NCBI GenBank assembly: GCA_039519185.1
Contig: CM076850.1
Location: forward strand, 92,563,471 to 92,627,470
Direction of reading: 5' to 3'
Origin: Astragalus membranaceus
Lineage: Eukaryota; Streptophyta; Magnoliopsida; Fabales; Fabaceae
Length of the DNA: 64,000 nucleotides
This document shows, piece by piece, positions 53,338 to 64,000 of this stretch. The notes under the pieces are model-generated. The model did no database searches. It worked only from the letters and a program-made list of their open reading frames with translations, and had not been told where the DNA came from. The stretch's first letter is position 1, and every line of letters starts with the position of its first letter. The position numbers were made by a program, and so were the translations under genes.

Positions 53338-56300
53338 CTTATTAAGAGAGTCAAGCCTAATCAGGTTAGTTGTAAATTTTGTTTGTTAATTAAATGTTTT
53401 ATTTTACCCTGCCCTTTATGTCTTTTTTTTATTGCATATTATTCTTTTGTGATATGAAAACCCTAGGATAGAAGACCACTTTTCTGTATGTATGTTTGTT
53501 TGTTTTGCAGTTTGGGGGGTATTCTTGATATTTTGCTCCTTCACACACTCCACTATCAGACTTTTGCACACATGTGAGAATAGTCCTATACCCGGACTGG
53601 AGAATAACCTAAGTTAGAACGAGACTGCGTAGTGATGGCCTACTGGATGTGCGTCCTGTTGGGTGGTCACGAAAGTCTCACATAGAGTTTGGTCCCTCTT
53701 GAGAATGCTGGCACTCCTAATAGCTTGCCTATTGTTGTTGATCAGTGTTCTTAACCGGGGTCGTTGGCTCTAGGAACCTTATGTAGCACTCTTTAAAGCT
53801 ACCCTTTGAAAGGTTCACTCAACAGACAAGCCCTAGACCTATTCTCTAAGGAACCCTCGTAGGACACAAAAGAGCCTTATACCCCTGCATTCAAACAAAC
53901 ACTGATACATTTTTCCGGTCTTTTAAAAAGAAAAAATTCAAAAAATCATATTTTATTTTTGCAAGTTATTTTTTAGAAACATATCTCATGCATTTGCATT
54001 TTCATCATTCATATCCATCATCATGTGTTATTCATCCATTACATTTTATTTCATAATTTTAAAAAAAACATGAGCATACTTTTTGAAAAATTTTGATGAG
54101 AGATGAGGCGTTCTTGCAAATACATTTCAATTGATTGTCCTTCCTTGAAAAAGTTCAACCTACTAAATTTCAAACGAGATCGAACTTAGCTAAAAAAACT
54201 CAATGTGTTTCAAGGCACTCAATTTTCAAAAAAATTTCAATGTTGCAGCTCGTCCACAATTTTTGTCAGCAAAATAATGCATCTCATTCATCCCATGATA
54301 AACGATCAAAATAGTCCATTTTGTTAACTAATGTGTTATCAAAAATTCTTATATCATGTCTCTAACTATGTTAACTCTCTGTGAAGCATTCGTATAGTGA
54401 ACTTGAATGCAATATGCATTTGCTCTCGTTTGAGTCAGTTAGTGTCCACACCTTTCCATCCTATCATCATCCCTTGTTCATGTCCAGTCTCACCCCGACC
54501 ACTCCATAAAGTGCATATTCTCCACACAAGTTCTTAGTTGACTCTTTGGTTTTGTTCCCAATGATGAAATTTCAAAAACTAATACTTGGATCCTCCAAAC
54601 TGGGGCAAATTTGTGATCACTAGATATCTTGTCAACATTGTATTCCCTTGGTGCAAGTCATTTACAAAAAAAAATAATCAAAAAAAGCTTGTTAGGTTGA
54701 AAACTCGCGAGAGCAGCCTAAGCAAAAATTAGGGCATATAAAAAGAAATAAAGAAAAAGAGCAGATATATAAAAATAAATAATTTTTTGTCCTTGGGTTA
54801 GCCTTTGAGAAAACAAGCAATCGTGATTTGAAATGACGTTTGGTCATCTTCTCACATCCTCAAAAAGCATAAAAAAAAACACATACCCTTCGCAACCCAT
54901 TTTGAGCCAAAAAATCAAAAATCTTCCAATCACCCTAGACAATGATCTATTCCCCATTTAAGATCGTGCACTACTTTCTTTAGTTTATTCAGCTCAAGAG
55001 AAATAGGCTGTCAAAGAATGAAAACTGAGAATCATATTTCAAAAAAAAAATGACAAAAGTCTTGAATAAAAAGACGGCATAAATCTTTGAGTTGATACAT
55101 CATATCATGAAGTGCACCACTGAATAAAAAGATCATTTGTCTCATCAATCCCCAAACACTTTGAGCCCAATCACCCATTCTTTCATAAATTATCAACCAC
55201 TAGCCACATTGCACCGCAAATAAAAAGATCATTGTCTAAAGTCCTCAAACACCTTATTGTGCCAAATTAGCACTTCTTTCACGAAACTCAAAAATGGACC
55301 TCAAACACTCTTTTGGGCCTACTTATCCTTTCTTTCATGAAAGATCATTGTCTAAACCCCCAAACACTTCTTTGGGCCCAATTATCATTTCTTTTCATAA
55401 ATCCCTAACCGTTGGTACATTACCCCCAACCATTGGCCCCATTACAAACCTTTTCTTTCATGAATCCCTAACCATTGGCCACATTACCAACCCCTTCTTA
55501 CATAAACCCCTAACTGTTGGCCACGTTACAACCCTAAACAAGTCCATTCTGATCGATAACTGATTGCTTTCGTTTTCTTAAAGTTTTAATTTTAGGACAA
55601 TTGAGTTTATTTATTTACAGTATGTTTGCTCAAAAAAAAAATATGACAAAAAATAAAGCTAAAAAAGAAGAGAAAAAAAAGAAAAAGAAGAAAGGCTTGC
55701 GATCCAAGATTATTCAAGTTGCACTGATACCAAGACAAGGTTTAGTGATCACCAAGTGAAATTTTCATCATCAGGACTATCATAGTCCATGGGAGTCATC
55801 TTAAAAGAACCAAAAGTTTATACTAGGACCATCACCTAGATCCCAAAGTGGGGCAGTCCCTTCACCTTTCATGCTTCTCGAACTTGGGGAAATTTTCCAG
55901 CGTCCGTCTCATTCATATACCACATCCAATCCATATAGGCATACGACCAACTCACAAACCCATTACCTTAACTCTGTCACCTTTCCCCTACCTCACTCGA
56001 ACTAGAAATATCATTCCAAAGTGGGGAAATCCTGTCACCATTAACCCCTCACTCCGCTCAAAATTGGGGAAATTCGCTCTACACCCATCTCATCCTCTTG
56101 TCATATTCACATTTATAAAACCATACCGGGGCAATTTCTGAACCCACCATCCTAAATACAGCTTTTTGCAAACTCTAGTCAGGGCAACATTGTCCTTGTC
56201 ATAGGTGGGGCAACACCAAACGCCATGGGTTGAGACAAAATCTTTTGCGTTCCACCTCTCATTCCAAAGTCACAGCATTACCAATTCATAATTTCCTCTA

Positions 56301-58260
56301 CACCCCTAGTTGTTGTCACCACTAGACAGGGGCAAGTTATGCATTCACCGTCATCAACTATGAATTAGGACAGTCCCACATTTCTAGAGTTGGGGAGAAC
56401 ATACCTTTCATGACTTTGGCAAAAACCTACCATTCATCCCCTCACGTGCCATATCTGTCCATACCCCGAGTCAACTGACTCATTCATCTGTATTTGCACT
56501 ACTCTACATGTTCACTAAAACAATGCTTTAAAGAGAGAGAACACAAGTTACTAATATGAAGTTGGAAACTCACTCAGTTAACTTTGTGGACCTAAAATTC
56601 AATCGTCATGGGACATCATAATCAAATGGAAGAACAATGTGAACGAGCTTGCAAATGCAATCAAATACTTTTGTGCATCAGTGCATGTGAATCACAACCT
56701 TGAGGTTGCCACGTCTGAGTTCAAACCTTTTTCCAATGAATAATTACTTCTCTGCCTCTTGCATCAAAAGTCTCATTTCTCATCATTACAAAAAAAATTT
56801 CTACATCATCAATAAATCATAGCATAAATCATTCCATCATGCAATCATGCATCTACCATAGCACCTGCATCTAAGCAATACATTTGCATTCACATGTTAT
56901 CTGTATTCGCATACACGGCTGATCAATTTTTGTTTTCGATCAGCTCTAGCATCCACAATTCACAGGCTTTTGTAGTTTATCTGCTTTCATATTGCACACA
57001 TTACACGCATGCACACATATAACATTTTGCTTCGATAGACGTGCCAAGTGTCGGTCTCATCGTTGCCAAACTTTCTACATCAGTAATCATATCATTGTAC
57101 CATGCATTCGTCATATCATTATACCATGCATGGCATTCGCATTAAAGCATTACATTTGCGTCACATTTGCACTTTGCATTTCATACACTCATCATATACC
57201 AAGAAAAAAAAAGGAAAAGCAAAAAAGCAAAAAGAGGGAAAATCATTCATTCCATTACATTCATCATTAATCAGTACAATCACATTCATATCTTATCTGC
57301 ATTCACATACGTTATTTGTCAACCTCCATGTTCCACCAACTTCAACTCACATCATCTGCCACGTTTCATTCATCCCATCGGGCACCTACCATTTCACACA
57401 CCCATATTGCACGCATGCATCATTCATCGCATTTTTAGGCATGCAAAATATAGATAGCTTTTCCCCTCTCAGGTAAATGCATTCATTAGGTATGTCCTAG
57501 GCAAGTACGCCGTGTGTCAATCCCAATAGTTTGTTCCCTCAAAGTCAGTGCTCCAAGCACTGGTCTCATATCACAATTCAGAGTCTCAGACCCCTAGAAG
57601 TCCCTCGTAGCCCCAGCGCTCCTTTAGACCTCCAATGGTCATTCATTCCAGATCGCACGTCGCGTTATCGAGCAACCGACGGATCATCCGACCCCAGGTC
57701 CATCAGTTCAGTTCGACCCAGTATGTCAAAGCAACGACTTCGAACTCTACCTTCAAGATCACTATGTCGCCACTGAGCGCGGCGGATCACCCGACCCCAG
57801 GTCCTTTAGACTAGCTGTGTCAGCCTAAGACATGGCGGACGTCCTTGGAGGTGAGCAAATTAGGTCAACGACCCGATCTTGCCCCTCCGGCCGCTCGAAA
57901 AAGGCCACCCCCGAGCATACCATTTTACTAGTACCATTGCTAGTTTGTGCTCTTTTGGACCCCCAGTGGTCCTTCAAAGCCCCAGTGCACCTTCGAACCC
58001 CAAGTGGTCCTTCAGGGTTTAGGCAACCCCATGGAGCCCCAGTGCTCCCTTAGAGCCCCAGTGCTCCTCCAGATCCCCAATGATCATTTCTTTTTTATTC
58101 TCGGTTAACACGCCAAGTATTAATCGTCCCTCTTTTCCCTAACTCATCTTCCCCCTAAGCGGACAAAATTAGCGTCTATTCTATCTTTATTTTTATTTCC
58201 ACTACGAAAATCTGAAAACCATTCACCTTTTCTAGTAAAATATAAATAAAGAGGGGCAGC
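53338..58260 (+). other. Non-coding interior of the 8-kb element
   Basis: No gag, protease, RT or integrase motif appears in any frame. Degenerate repeats fill much of it. Units with CCAAACACT(T/C)...TTTGGGCC...TTTCATAAA..CCCTAACC words lie at 55140-55530. GTGGGG(C/A)A(G/A) words occur at 55850-56420, CATTCATC/CATTTGCATT-rich sequence at 56790-57440, and CCCCAGTG(C/G)(T/A)CC units at 57600-58085. The short frames there follow these repeats. Near 53560-53880 is a unique-looking block resembling Ogre 5' leaders. The purine tract is at 58248-58260. Confidence 0.7.
57600..58085 (+). repeat. Degenerate tandem repeat AGCCCCAGTGCTCC
   Basis: Units AG(C/A)CCCAGTG(C/G)(T/A)CCTT recur at about 57609, 57959, 57980, 57998, 58036 and 58054, spaced roughly 18-24 bases in the right part. 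A longer phrase GGATCA(T/C)CCGACCCCAGGTCC occurs twice (57678 and 57783), with the first unit at the left. No coding role is apparent. Confidence 0.65.
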
Positions 58261-59824
58261 TGTTATACCCCAATTTTGTCCGATCATTTATCGCAATTGT
58301 TTTAGCCCCCGTGTCACAAGTCCATATCATTACGAGAACGACATTTCGAGCGCTGTCTTGTTTAAATGTAGACCGGTTTGTCTAATTGGGCCAATTCTTA
58401 GTAAATGGGCCTATGTTCGGTATTTTGGACTTAATTTAGTCATTTTGATCAAAAAGCCATAAAAATAATAATGAAATAAAATCAGAAAATAAAAAATATA
58501 TATTACAATAAAGTGTCCAAATAATACAAAAAGCCCAAAAATACAAAAATAAGAATAATCCAAAAAAATAGAGAAGAACGAAAATAATAAAATAGGGTGT
58601 CAGTAGCATTAACCTTCAGCCCAACAAGCTACTTGCCCAACAAGTCGACTTGCCCAACAAGTTAACTTGTCCAGCAAGTCTCTTCACCTGACCCTTCACC
58701 TATAAAAGGAGGCCCTGTCCACAGTGAAAAAGACACCACAGTGATTCAACAAGAACACTGAACACATTCTCTCCCTCTCCTAGCGAAGCTCTCTCTCTCT
58801 CTCCCCCTCCCTTTTTTATTTTTTTTTTCTTTTAATTAGTTTATTTTTAAATATTCATGATAAATATTTTTCACTAGTTGCACTTTTCATTTTTTCTTTT
58901 TTGTTAACTTTTCGTTCATATTCAAAACAAAAACAAAATATTCCTTTTCCTCTCATAAATAAAGAAATATTTTCAAGAACAAAATAGGGGACTAAGTCGA
59001 CTGTACAGTTGGGTTAGTCTGCTTTTTAGGTCACTAATGAACCGTTACGGATCATGGCCTAAAATCCCTATTTAAAACAAACAAATTTCTAAATTAAAAT
59101 AAACACAAACACATTTCTTCCCACAAATCAAATTTTCAAAATAGGGGATTAAGTCGGCCGTACGGCCGGGTTAGTCAGCGTTCTAGGACGAATGGACCGT
59201 ACGGATCAAGAGTCCTAAAACCCCTATTCAAATAAAATCAAACCAACATACATCAAACTATCTTCCAAACTTCAAAAAACTCTATTTTCACAAAGTAGGG
59301 GACTAAGCCGACTGTACAGTCGGGTTAGTCATCGTTTTAGGACAAATGAACTGATCATTCAGGAGTCCTAAGATCCCTATATTAAAAAATACCAACCAAA
59401 AAAATTTTTCTACCCAAGAACTACGTGTGATTTGATTCTCTACCAAGAGATACGTAGGAGCAGGGGGCGGCCGACCTCTGTCAATTGCACTAATAAAAAA
59501 CCTTTTTTAGTCTTTTCCTAAATAATCCCTTTCTTAAATTCAAATAAAATATCAATTTTTTTTAATTCACAATAAAAGGGTAAAAATTAATGTTTTCAAA
59601 ATTAACTTTCGCTTCTACAACTAATTAGCAGGTAACCTTCCTTAGGAAGGATGTCGTGGGGTGCTAATACCTTCCCCACGCGACTCCCGAACCCAAATCT
59701 GATCTCAAGGACCCTTATCCATTCCAAAAGGGATTTTCCAATGTCTGCCCTTAAACTAAACTTTGGTGGCGGCTTCATTTTTGAACCTTCGAGGAATCCT
59801 CACCCGGATTTTTCGGTCGCTACA
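58261..59824 (+). repeat. 3' LTR of the 8-kb element
   Basis: This is the same as 51754-53317 shifted by 6507 bases, with one visible change (A at 59802 for G at 53295). The purine tract adjoins on the left and the target duplication ATACC on the right. Confidence 0.92.
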
Positions 59825-59829
59825 ATACC

Positions 59830-60850
59830 CATCTCCTGAAAGAAGGTGATTGGATGTCACTATGGAAACTCAAAGTACCTCAAAAGGTGAAATTGTTATT
59901 GTGGAGCGCTGCTAGAGGGGTACTTCCAATTCGGACAAATCTACTCAAGATGAAGGTTAAATGTGACTCAACCTATCCCGTGTGTTTAGGTGGTGATGAA
60001 GATGAGCTACATTTGGTTTTTAATTGTCCAAAGGCGCAGGAGATATGGGCAATCAGTGGGTTGCAAGCTGAAATTAATTTAGCAAGATTGGATGCAATGA
60101 ATTATCATGATTGCTTTTTCAAGTTGCTGTCAACACTGCCAAACACCAGCAGGTCAGTTTTTAGCATGGTTTTTTGGGCAATTTGGAAGGTCCGGAATGA
60201 TAAAATCTGGGAGAATTTAGATACAATTGCTGTAGCTGCAATGAGAAGATCAAAGGAGTGTTTATGGGACTGGGAGGTTGCAAGAATGAAGCAGAATCCG
60301 AACCATTTGGTGCTGCAACAAGGCGTCAACAACAACGTGGAGAGATGGACTAAGCCACGCGATGGGGAGCTAAAATGTAACGTGGATGCGGCCGTATTTA
60401 GTCAAGAAGGTAGATATGGCATTGGAATGTGCATTAGAAACAACATGTGAGAATTTATCAAGGCTAAAACAATGGCTTTTAACGGTATACCTCTTTCTCA
60501 AGAAGCTGAAGCTATTGGGCTTAAGTTTGCTATTGAATGGTTGAGAGAGTTGGGTCTTCAAACGGTAACCATTGAGCTGGATTGTTTACCAGTGGTAAAT
60601 GGTGTAAAAGGAACCAACAATCCTAACACAGACTTAGACATTATTTTTCTTCTTGTAATATGTTGTTATCTTTTTGTCAAACCTATAGGATTGGCAATAT
60701 TCGGAGACAAGCAAATCCCGTTGCTCACACCCTTGCAAAGGCGTCGAGATTTCATGCTAGCCCCAAGTTTTTGATTTCAGACCAACCTGTATTGATACTA
60801 TTATTATTCTAAATGAAATGAACTAAGTTTCTTTGTGTCAAAAAAAAAAA
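59830..60850 (+). pseudogene. LINE ORF2 end: zf-RVT and RNase H, with poly-A tail
   Basis: ORF2 resumes with the zf-RVT region (LWKLKVPQKVKLLLWSAARG, LPIRTNLLKMKVKCD, CLGGDEDELHLVFNCP). A plant LINE RNase H domain follows (GELKCNVDAAVFSQEGRYGIG, then EAEAIGLKFAIEWLRELGL and IELDCLPVVN). A stop at 60448-60450 and later frame changes break it. It ends CTTTGTGTCA with ten A residues (60841-60850). Together with 50918-51753 it is a 5'-truncated LINE. I could not match target duplications with confidence. Confidence 0.88.
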
Positions 60851-61071
60851 GAGAATCAACAAGTTGCAAGTTTCCAACAAAAAATGCATAAAAATAGTTT
60901 ACCTAGTTATTTTTCAAGTAAATATTTAAAGAATCCAACCCAATCCAAAATGCAAATCAACTTTGCCAAAATTGACACCATAAATAAATTATGAAAAGAT
61001 CATACATGTCACCACTTTATCTTGATTACAAATGTGTGATTTTGAGGATAACCACAAACAACTCTATTTAA
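60851..61071. other. AT-rich, no feature seen
   Basis: No ORF, repeat or RNA gene is recognised between the LINE tail and the MITE. Confidence 0.3.
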
Positions 61072-61276
61072 TGTTTGGATGAAAAAATTCAAATTTCTAG
61101 GCAATTCGAAGTTCTAGGATATTTGTTTCAATTGAATTCTCTTCGTTTGTAAAATTCTTTTTTTGGTTACAAATTTTAAAAGTTTTCATTGTTAAAATTC
61201 CTTCTTTGGATAGAATAATTAAAATTCTTCATTTTTTTTAATATTTTCTTAAAAAAATTCATTTAACCCAAACATC
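61072..61276. mobile_element. Candidate MITE, about 205 bp
   Basis: The left end ATGTTTGGATGAAAAAATT and the reverse complement of the right end ATGTTTGGGTTAAATGAATT match imperfectly over about 20 bases. The interior is AT-rich and non-coding. No target duplication was identified. Related CCCAAACA words recur near 62212. Confidence 0.4.
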
Positions 61277-62520
61277 GAACGGACATGTGAGCTCGACGAT
61301 GGAGGAGCTCAACCCAACGAATGACGAGCTCAATGGACGCGCCAACCACCAAGCCTGATAGAGCCCGAGGATTCACCGGAACCATCGTCGACATTCATTC
61401 TTTTCCTTGTGATTTTTTCTCTCCACTCTTCAATCAAATCTTGGATCCTACAAACAACCCACTTCATTGCAATAAAATCTACGAACAATCTGAAGATAAA
61501 AATGCATACTGATACTTCATTTCGAACCGAAATCCTAATTGCACCATAGCCCTAACTAACAATAACACATTCACACCATTATTCAACACCCTCACCAACA
61601 GAAACCCTAATCATTGAGAATCTTTGACCATTCACTAAATTAAATATAAACTATGATTCTCCATCCAATTCACTAAAGGAGAAGCATTTAGTATAGTTAA
61701 ATGCTCAAATCTAATAAGAAAACAAGCCTAAAACTAGGAATCGATGGAATTCAGAAAGAGAACACAAAGATCTAGACATTGAACAAAATGAAGCAACCAA
61801 GTCGATGGCATCAATTTATTGGTAAATTACAACCAAATCGATTGATACGGAAACTAAGCAGGATGAAGCAAATCGATTGATTCAGTGAGAAACTACTTGC
61901 TCAAATCGAAGAGGGAGCACAGCGAACTGAGGTAACAGGAAGAGAAGCTTGAAAAAGACCGCGAGAGCTGGAGATTAGGTTCTTGCCATTAGAAGATGAA
62001 GGAGCTCGAGCGAGAGCTTGAAGAAGAAGTCGAGATCAAGGATTTGGGAGCAATGAGAGCGAGAGTGTGAGAGTGCCTGAGGAGTTGAGAGAGTGAGAGT
62101 GGGGAATTAAAACTCTTTCTAATTTCGTGGAATTTCAATTGCATCATTTTTAAGTGTAGTAAAAAACATAATTCTTGAAACTCCAGCATTTTTAAAATTC
62201 TTTTGACTTATTACCCAAACAAATTATTTTAATTGAAAGTATGTTAATTTCCTCCTAAAACTATATTACTCTCTAAAAATGGAGTTCAGCTCTTCTCAAG
62301 TACTTGTGTCGAGTAGGAGATAGACATATAAAAAATATGAAACACTCTCTCTCCTACTTGACATTACAGTTGTTTGAGAGAATTCAAACTCCCAAAAATG
62401 CTACATTCAAACACACTCTTATTTGCTTCTGCTTTACCCACTAAGAGCCTCACACATTCCAACAAAAATAAAGGGACTATATTAGTAAAATTACTTTATT
62501 TTTTGTAAGAAATCAAGAGT
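61277..62520. other. Unassigned region, possible decayed gene or element
   Basis: The stretch 61277-61400 is GC-richer with GAGCTC words. A minus-strand frame around 61989-62189 has serine-rich low-complexity sequence starting near TTCATCTTC repeats. I recognise no domain. CAAATCGATTGAT occurs twice (61833 and 61866), recalling but not matching the Sirevirus array. Confidence 0.3.
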
Positions 62521-62539
62521 ATTAAATGAACATAATTAA

Positions 62540-62940
62540 AGTCAAGTATTTCCCTAATTATGAGTTCATTGATGCTCCTAAAGAAAGTAATTTTCATTGT
62601 TGGAGATGGGACCAATTTTCATATTTTTTGTGATGTAGTTTGGTTTAGACTAGTCATGGTCTAGTTTGTTTGTGACAAAATTAGTTCTCAAGAAAGAGGG
62701 GCGATGAATGATTGGAGATGGGACCAATTTTCATGTTTTTGTGATGTGTGGACTAGATGCTAAAAACGAATACTCTCAAGTGATTCTAGTAATTTTAATT
62801 TTTCTGTTATGATTTATGATCTGCTTCTTCCTCAAAGAAAGGAGTGGAGCTCCAACATTATAAGAGACATTTTGGATTAAAAATTCCAAAATGAGGTGGC
62901 CAGATCGTTTCGGCAAATTTACTATTAAGAGTGAGGGTGT
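62540..62940 (+). pseudogene. LINE ORF2 scrap, second copy
   Basis: Frames contain GDGTNFHIFCDV-like, LLLPQRKEWSSNIIRDIL, FQNEVARSF and GKFTIKS words, in the order found between RT and zf-RVT of plant LINE ORF2. The phrase GGAGATGGGACCAATTTTCAT occurs twice (62600-62620 and 62716-62736), from a local duplication. Stops and shifts are frequent. The evidence is short motifs only. Confidence 0.45.
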
Positions 62941-62999
62941 TGTTTTTGTACCCCCAACCCCATACCCTCCTTTTAAAAATAATTTTTTTTTTTACAAAT

Positions 63000-63125
63000 T
63001 TTCGGGAATATTTTGGCTTCCGGAAATACCGTTTTCTGAGGTATTTCCGAAAAACCCATATTTCGAAAACGGTATTTCCGGAAAACCCATATTTCTGCCT
63101 TCCAAAAATATGTGTATTTCCAGAA
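63000..63125. repeat. TTTCCGGAAA repeat cluster, left
   Basis: Several words such as GGCTTCCGGAAATACCGTTTT, GGTATTTCCGAAAAACCC and its variants repeat in both orientations within about 125 bases. The same wording recurs at 63905-64000 on the other side of the plant-mobile-domain fragment, so the two clusters may be subterminal repeats of one element. Confidence 0.6.
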
Positions 63126-63144
63126 ATTTGTAAAAAATAATTTT

Positions 63145-63884
63145 TTATTTAAAATCGCGCAAAATAATTGTAACCGAACGTGAAATCAAATTACGCGAAA
63201 TAATACAGTAAAAATACAAAAAATAATACAACTTAATGTTCAAAAGCTGTAAAGCCGCCCATAGAGTATCATAGACATCCTCAGGAATGTCGTCGGCTGC
63301 CAAAAGACTATCATAGGCATCCTGGACATGTCTAGCTACTCTCTCCCTGGACTCATAGGGAAGTGGACCAACATCCTCTGCAGGCGAAGGCGGAGCTGGA
63401 GGTGAAGGCGGAGCCGGAGTCAGACGAGGAATGGACACCTGGAAGTACCATGGTAGGTATTCGTCATTACAAGCACCCTTGACGGGTGTCAGTCGACCGC
63501 TGTCCCCGAAAGCCCACGCTGGGGACTGATAAAACATCAGCTGATGTACTATGACCTCCGGAGATGGGCGTGGGACCGAAATAGGTGGACCAGGAATCTG
63601 CTTGACATATCCAAACTGCCAACGGACCCTGTCTGGCATATAAGGCACCGCCACATCCCCCCACAGCAGCCAACCTCTGAATAAAGAAATGTTGTGAAAC
63701 CGAAGGTACTGTCTGTGGTCGTCCCAGGGGCTCCATATGACCTGCTCCCTCTACAAGTCATCCTGCAGCTGTCGAAACTCCGGAAGCTTGATACTACCGC
63801 ACTTCTTGTTCGCCCACCTGCTGCAACGTGGAAGTTCACTAGCACCGAAGTCTTTCCGCACCACGATGGTGGGGAAATACTCAT
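63145..63884 (-). pseudogene. Plant mobile domain (PMD/MAIN-like) gene fragment
   Basis: In one minus-strand frame from about 63860 to 63205 the words are ELPRCSRWANKKCG, KLPEFRQLQDDL then a stop, EQVIWSPWDDH, ISLFRGWLLWGDVAVPYM, PDRVRWQFGYVKQIPGPPI and WAFGDSGRLTP. This matches the style of the plant mobile domain found in MAIN proteins, related phosphatase-7-long-form genes and some transposons. The single stop near 63750 may be real damage or an unnoticed intron. The rest is open down to 63145, with a proline-rich tail. The N-terminal half may lie beyond 63884 or be missing. Confidence 0.55.
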
Positions 63885-63904
63885 ATATCCAGCACTAAAA
63901 TCAA

Positions 63905-64000
63905 AAACATTCCGGAAATACCATTTGGCTTCCGGAAATACCTCTTTTTGAGATATATCCGGAAATCCCTAAAATTTAACTTTTCGGAAATACCTTAAAA
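63905..64000. repeat. TTTCCGGAAA repeat cluster, right
   Basis: Words ATTCCGGAAATACC, CTTCCGGAAATACC, TATCCGGAAATCC and TTTCGGAAATACC occur within 96 bases and the cluster runs to the window edge. They match the left cluster at 63000-63125 and border the PMD fragment. Confidence 0.6.

Larger units (their letters stand above)
51754..59824 (+). mobile_element. Very young non-coding LTR element, Ogre/Tat-like (LARD)
   Basis: The LTRs of 1564 bp each (51754-53317 and 58261-59824) run from TGTTATACCCC to GGTCGCTACA. The 5-bp duplication ATACC flanks the element (51749-51753 and 59825-59829). I found one difference between the LTRs (G at 53295, A at 59802), so insertion is recent. The PBS TGGCGACTTCACTGGGGA (53320) and the purine tract AAAGAGGGGCAGC (58248) recall Ogre/Tat elements. 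The 4.9-kb interior encodes no recognisable gag or pol, so it needs proteins from a partner. Confidence 0.92.

Noticed and set aside
56992..57476. Several overlapping His- and Ser-rich frames in the 8-kb element
   Set aside because: They follow degenerate CATTCATC-type repeats and open in more than one phase, as repeats do.

Overview
This is plant nuclear DNA from a repeat-rich, probably heterochromatic or gene-poor region. Nearly everything recognisable is transposable element: Ty3/gypsy elements primed by tRNA-Asp (Athila type), a Tat-type gypsy element with an antisense extra ORF, Sirevirus-like Ty1/copia, L1-type LINEs with a C-terminal RNase H, CACTA, Mutator-like MITEs and a tRNA-derived SINE. 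The mix (Athila, SIRE-like, Ogre/Tat-like) suggests a eudicot, and a legume would fit, but no single host gene proves the family. The only plausibly intact host-type gene is a small secreted cysteine-containing peptide at 10150-10422 (minus), which has its own TATA box. A broken CC-NBS-LRR resistance gene lies at about 5440-7020.

Layout. 1-5346: an old Athila-like LTR/PBS, a chromovirus integrase scrap and a decayed minus-strand copia element split by a SIRE-like LTR, closed by a second diverged LTR. 5440-11980: the NBS pseudogene, an LTR-like block, a SINE with 14-bp target duplications, two MITEs and the small peptide gene. 11985-13881: one end of a CACTA element with its decayed gene. 13882-31768: a large Athila element whose 5' LTR carries a young gag-only LTR element (14598-19859, duplication GTATG) and whose gag-pol carries an ORF1-only LINE (22211-24213). 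Its 3' LTR is cut at 31768. 31769-36835: the 3' half of a Tat element, with pol on the minus strand and a spliced extra ORF with its own promoter on the plus strand. 36836-46543: two Sirevirus copies on the minus strand sharing one LTR, the first carrying a MULE-MITE whose empty site survives in the second. 47307-50882: a coding-less copia element (duplication ATTTT) holding a 980-bp foldback element and about 136 uninterrupted GAA triplets. 50918-60850: a LINE ORF2 fragment split by a very young non-coding LTR element (51754-59824, duplication ATACC). 60851-64000: a MITE, a second LINE scrap and a plant-mobile-domain fragment flanked by TTTCCGGAAA repeats.

The nesting gives a relative history. 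CACTA came before Athila, and Athila before the gag-only element in its LTR. The Sirevirus duplication may precede the MITE, or the MITE may have entered one copy. The LINE came before the non-coding 8-kb element. The two youngest insertions are the gag-only element and the 8-kb element, whose LTR pairs are nearly identical.

Most unusual signals: (1) thirteen AATCGATT palindromes spaced 31-34 bp (about three helical turns) just upstream of the TATA box in the Sirevirus LTR; (2) three covarying GTAC-centred palindromes in the transcribed leader of the 8-kb element; (3) an ORF1-only LINE resembling the mammalian half-L1 idea; (4) two insertions that are only a LINE tail (TGTCA plus poly-A) with target duplications; (5) an antisense gene with promoter and introns inside the Tat element. 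All boundaries and motifs were read by eye, and family names come from recognising motifs, not from searches.
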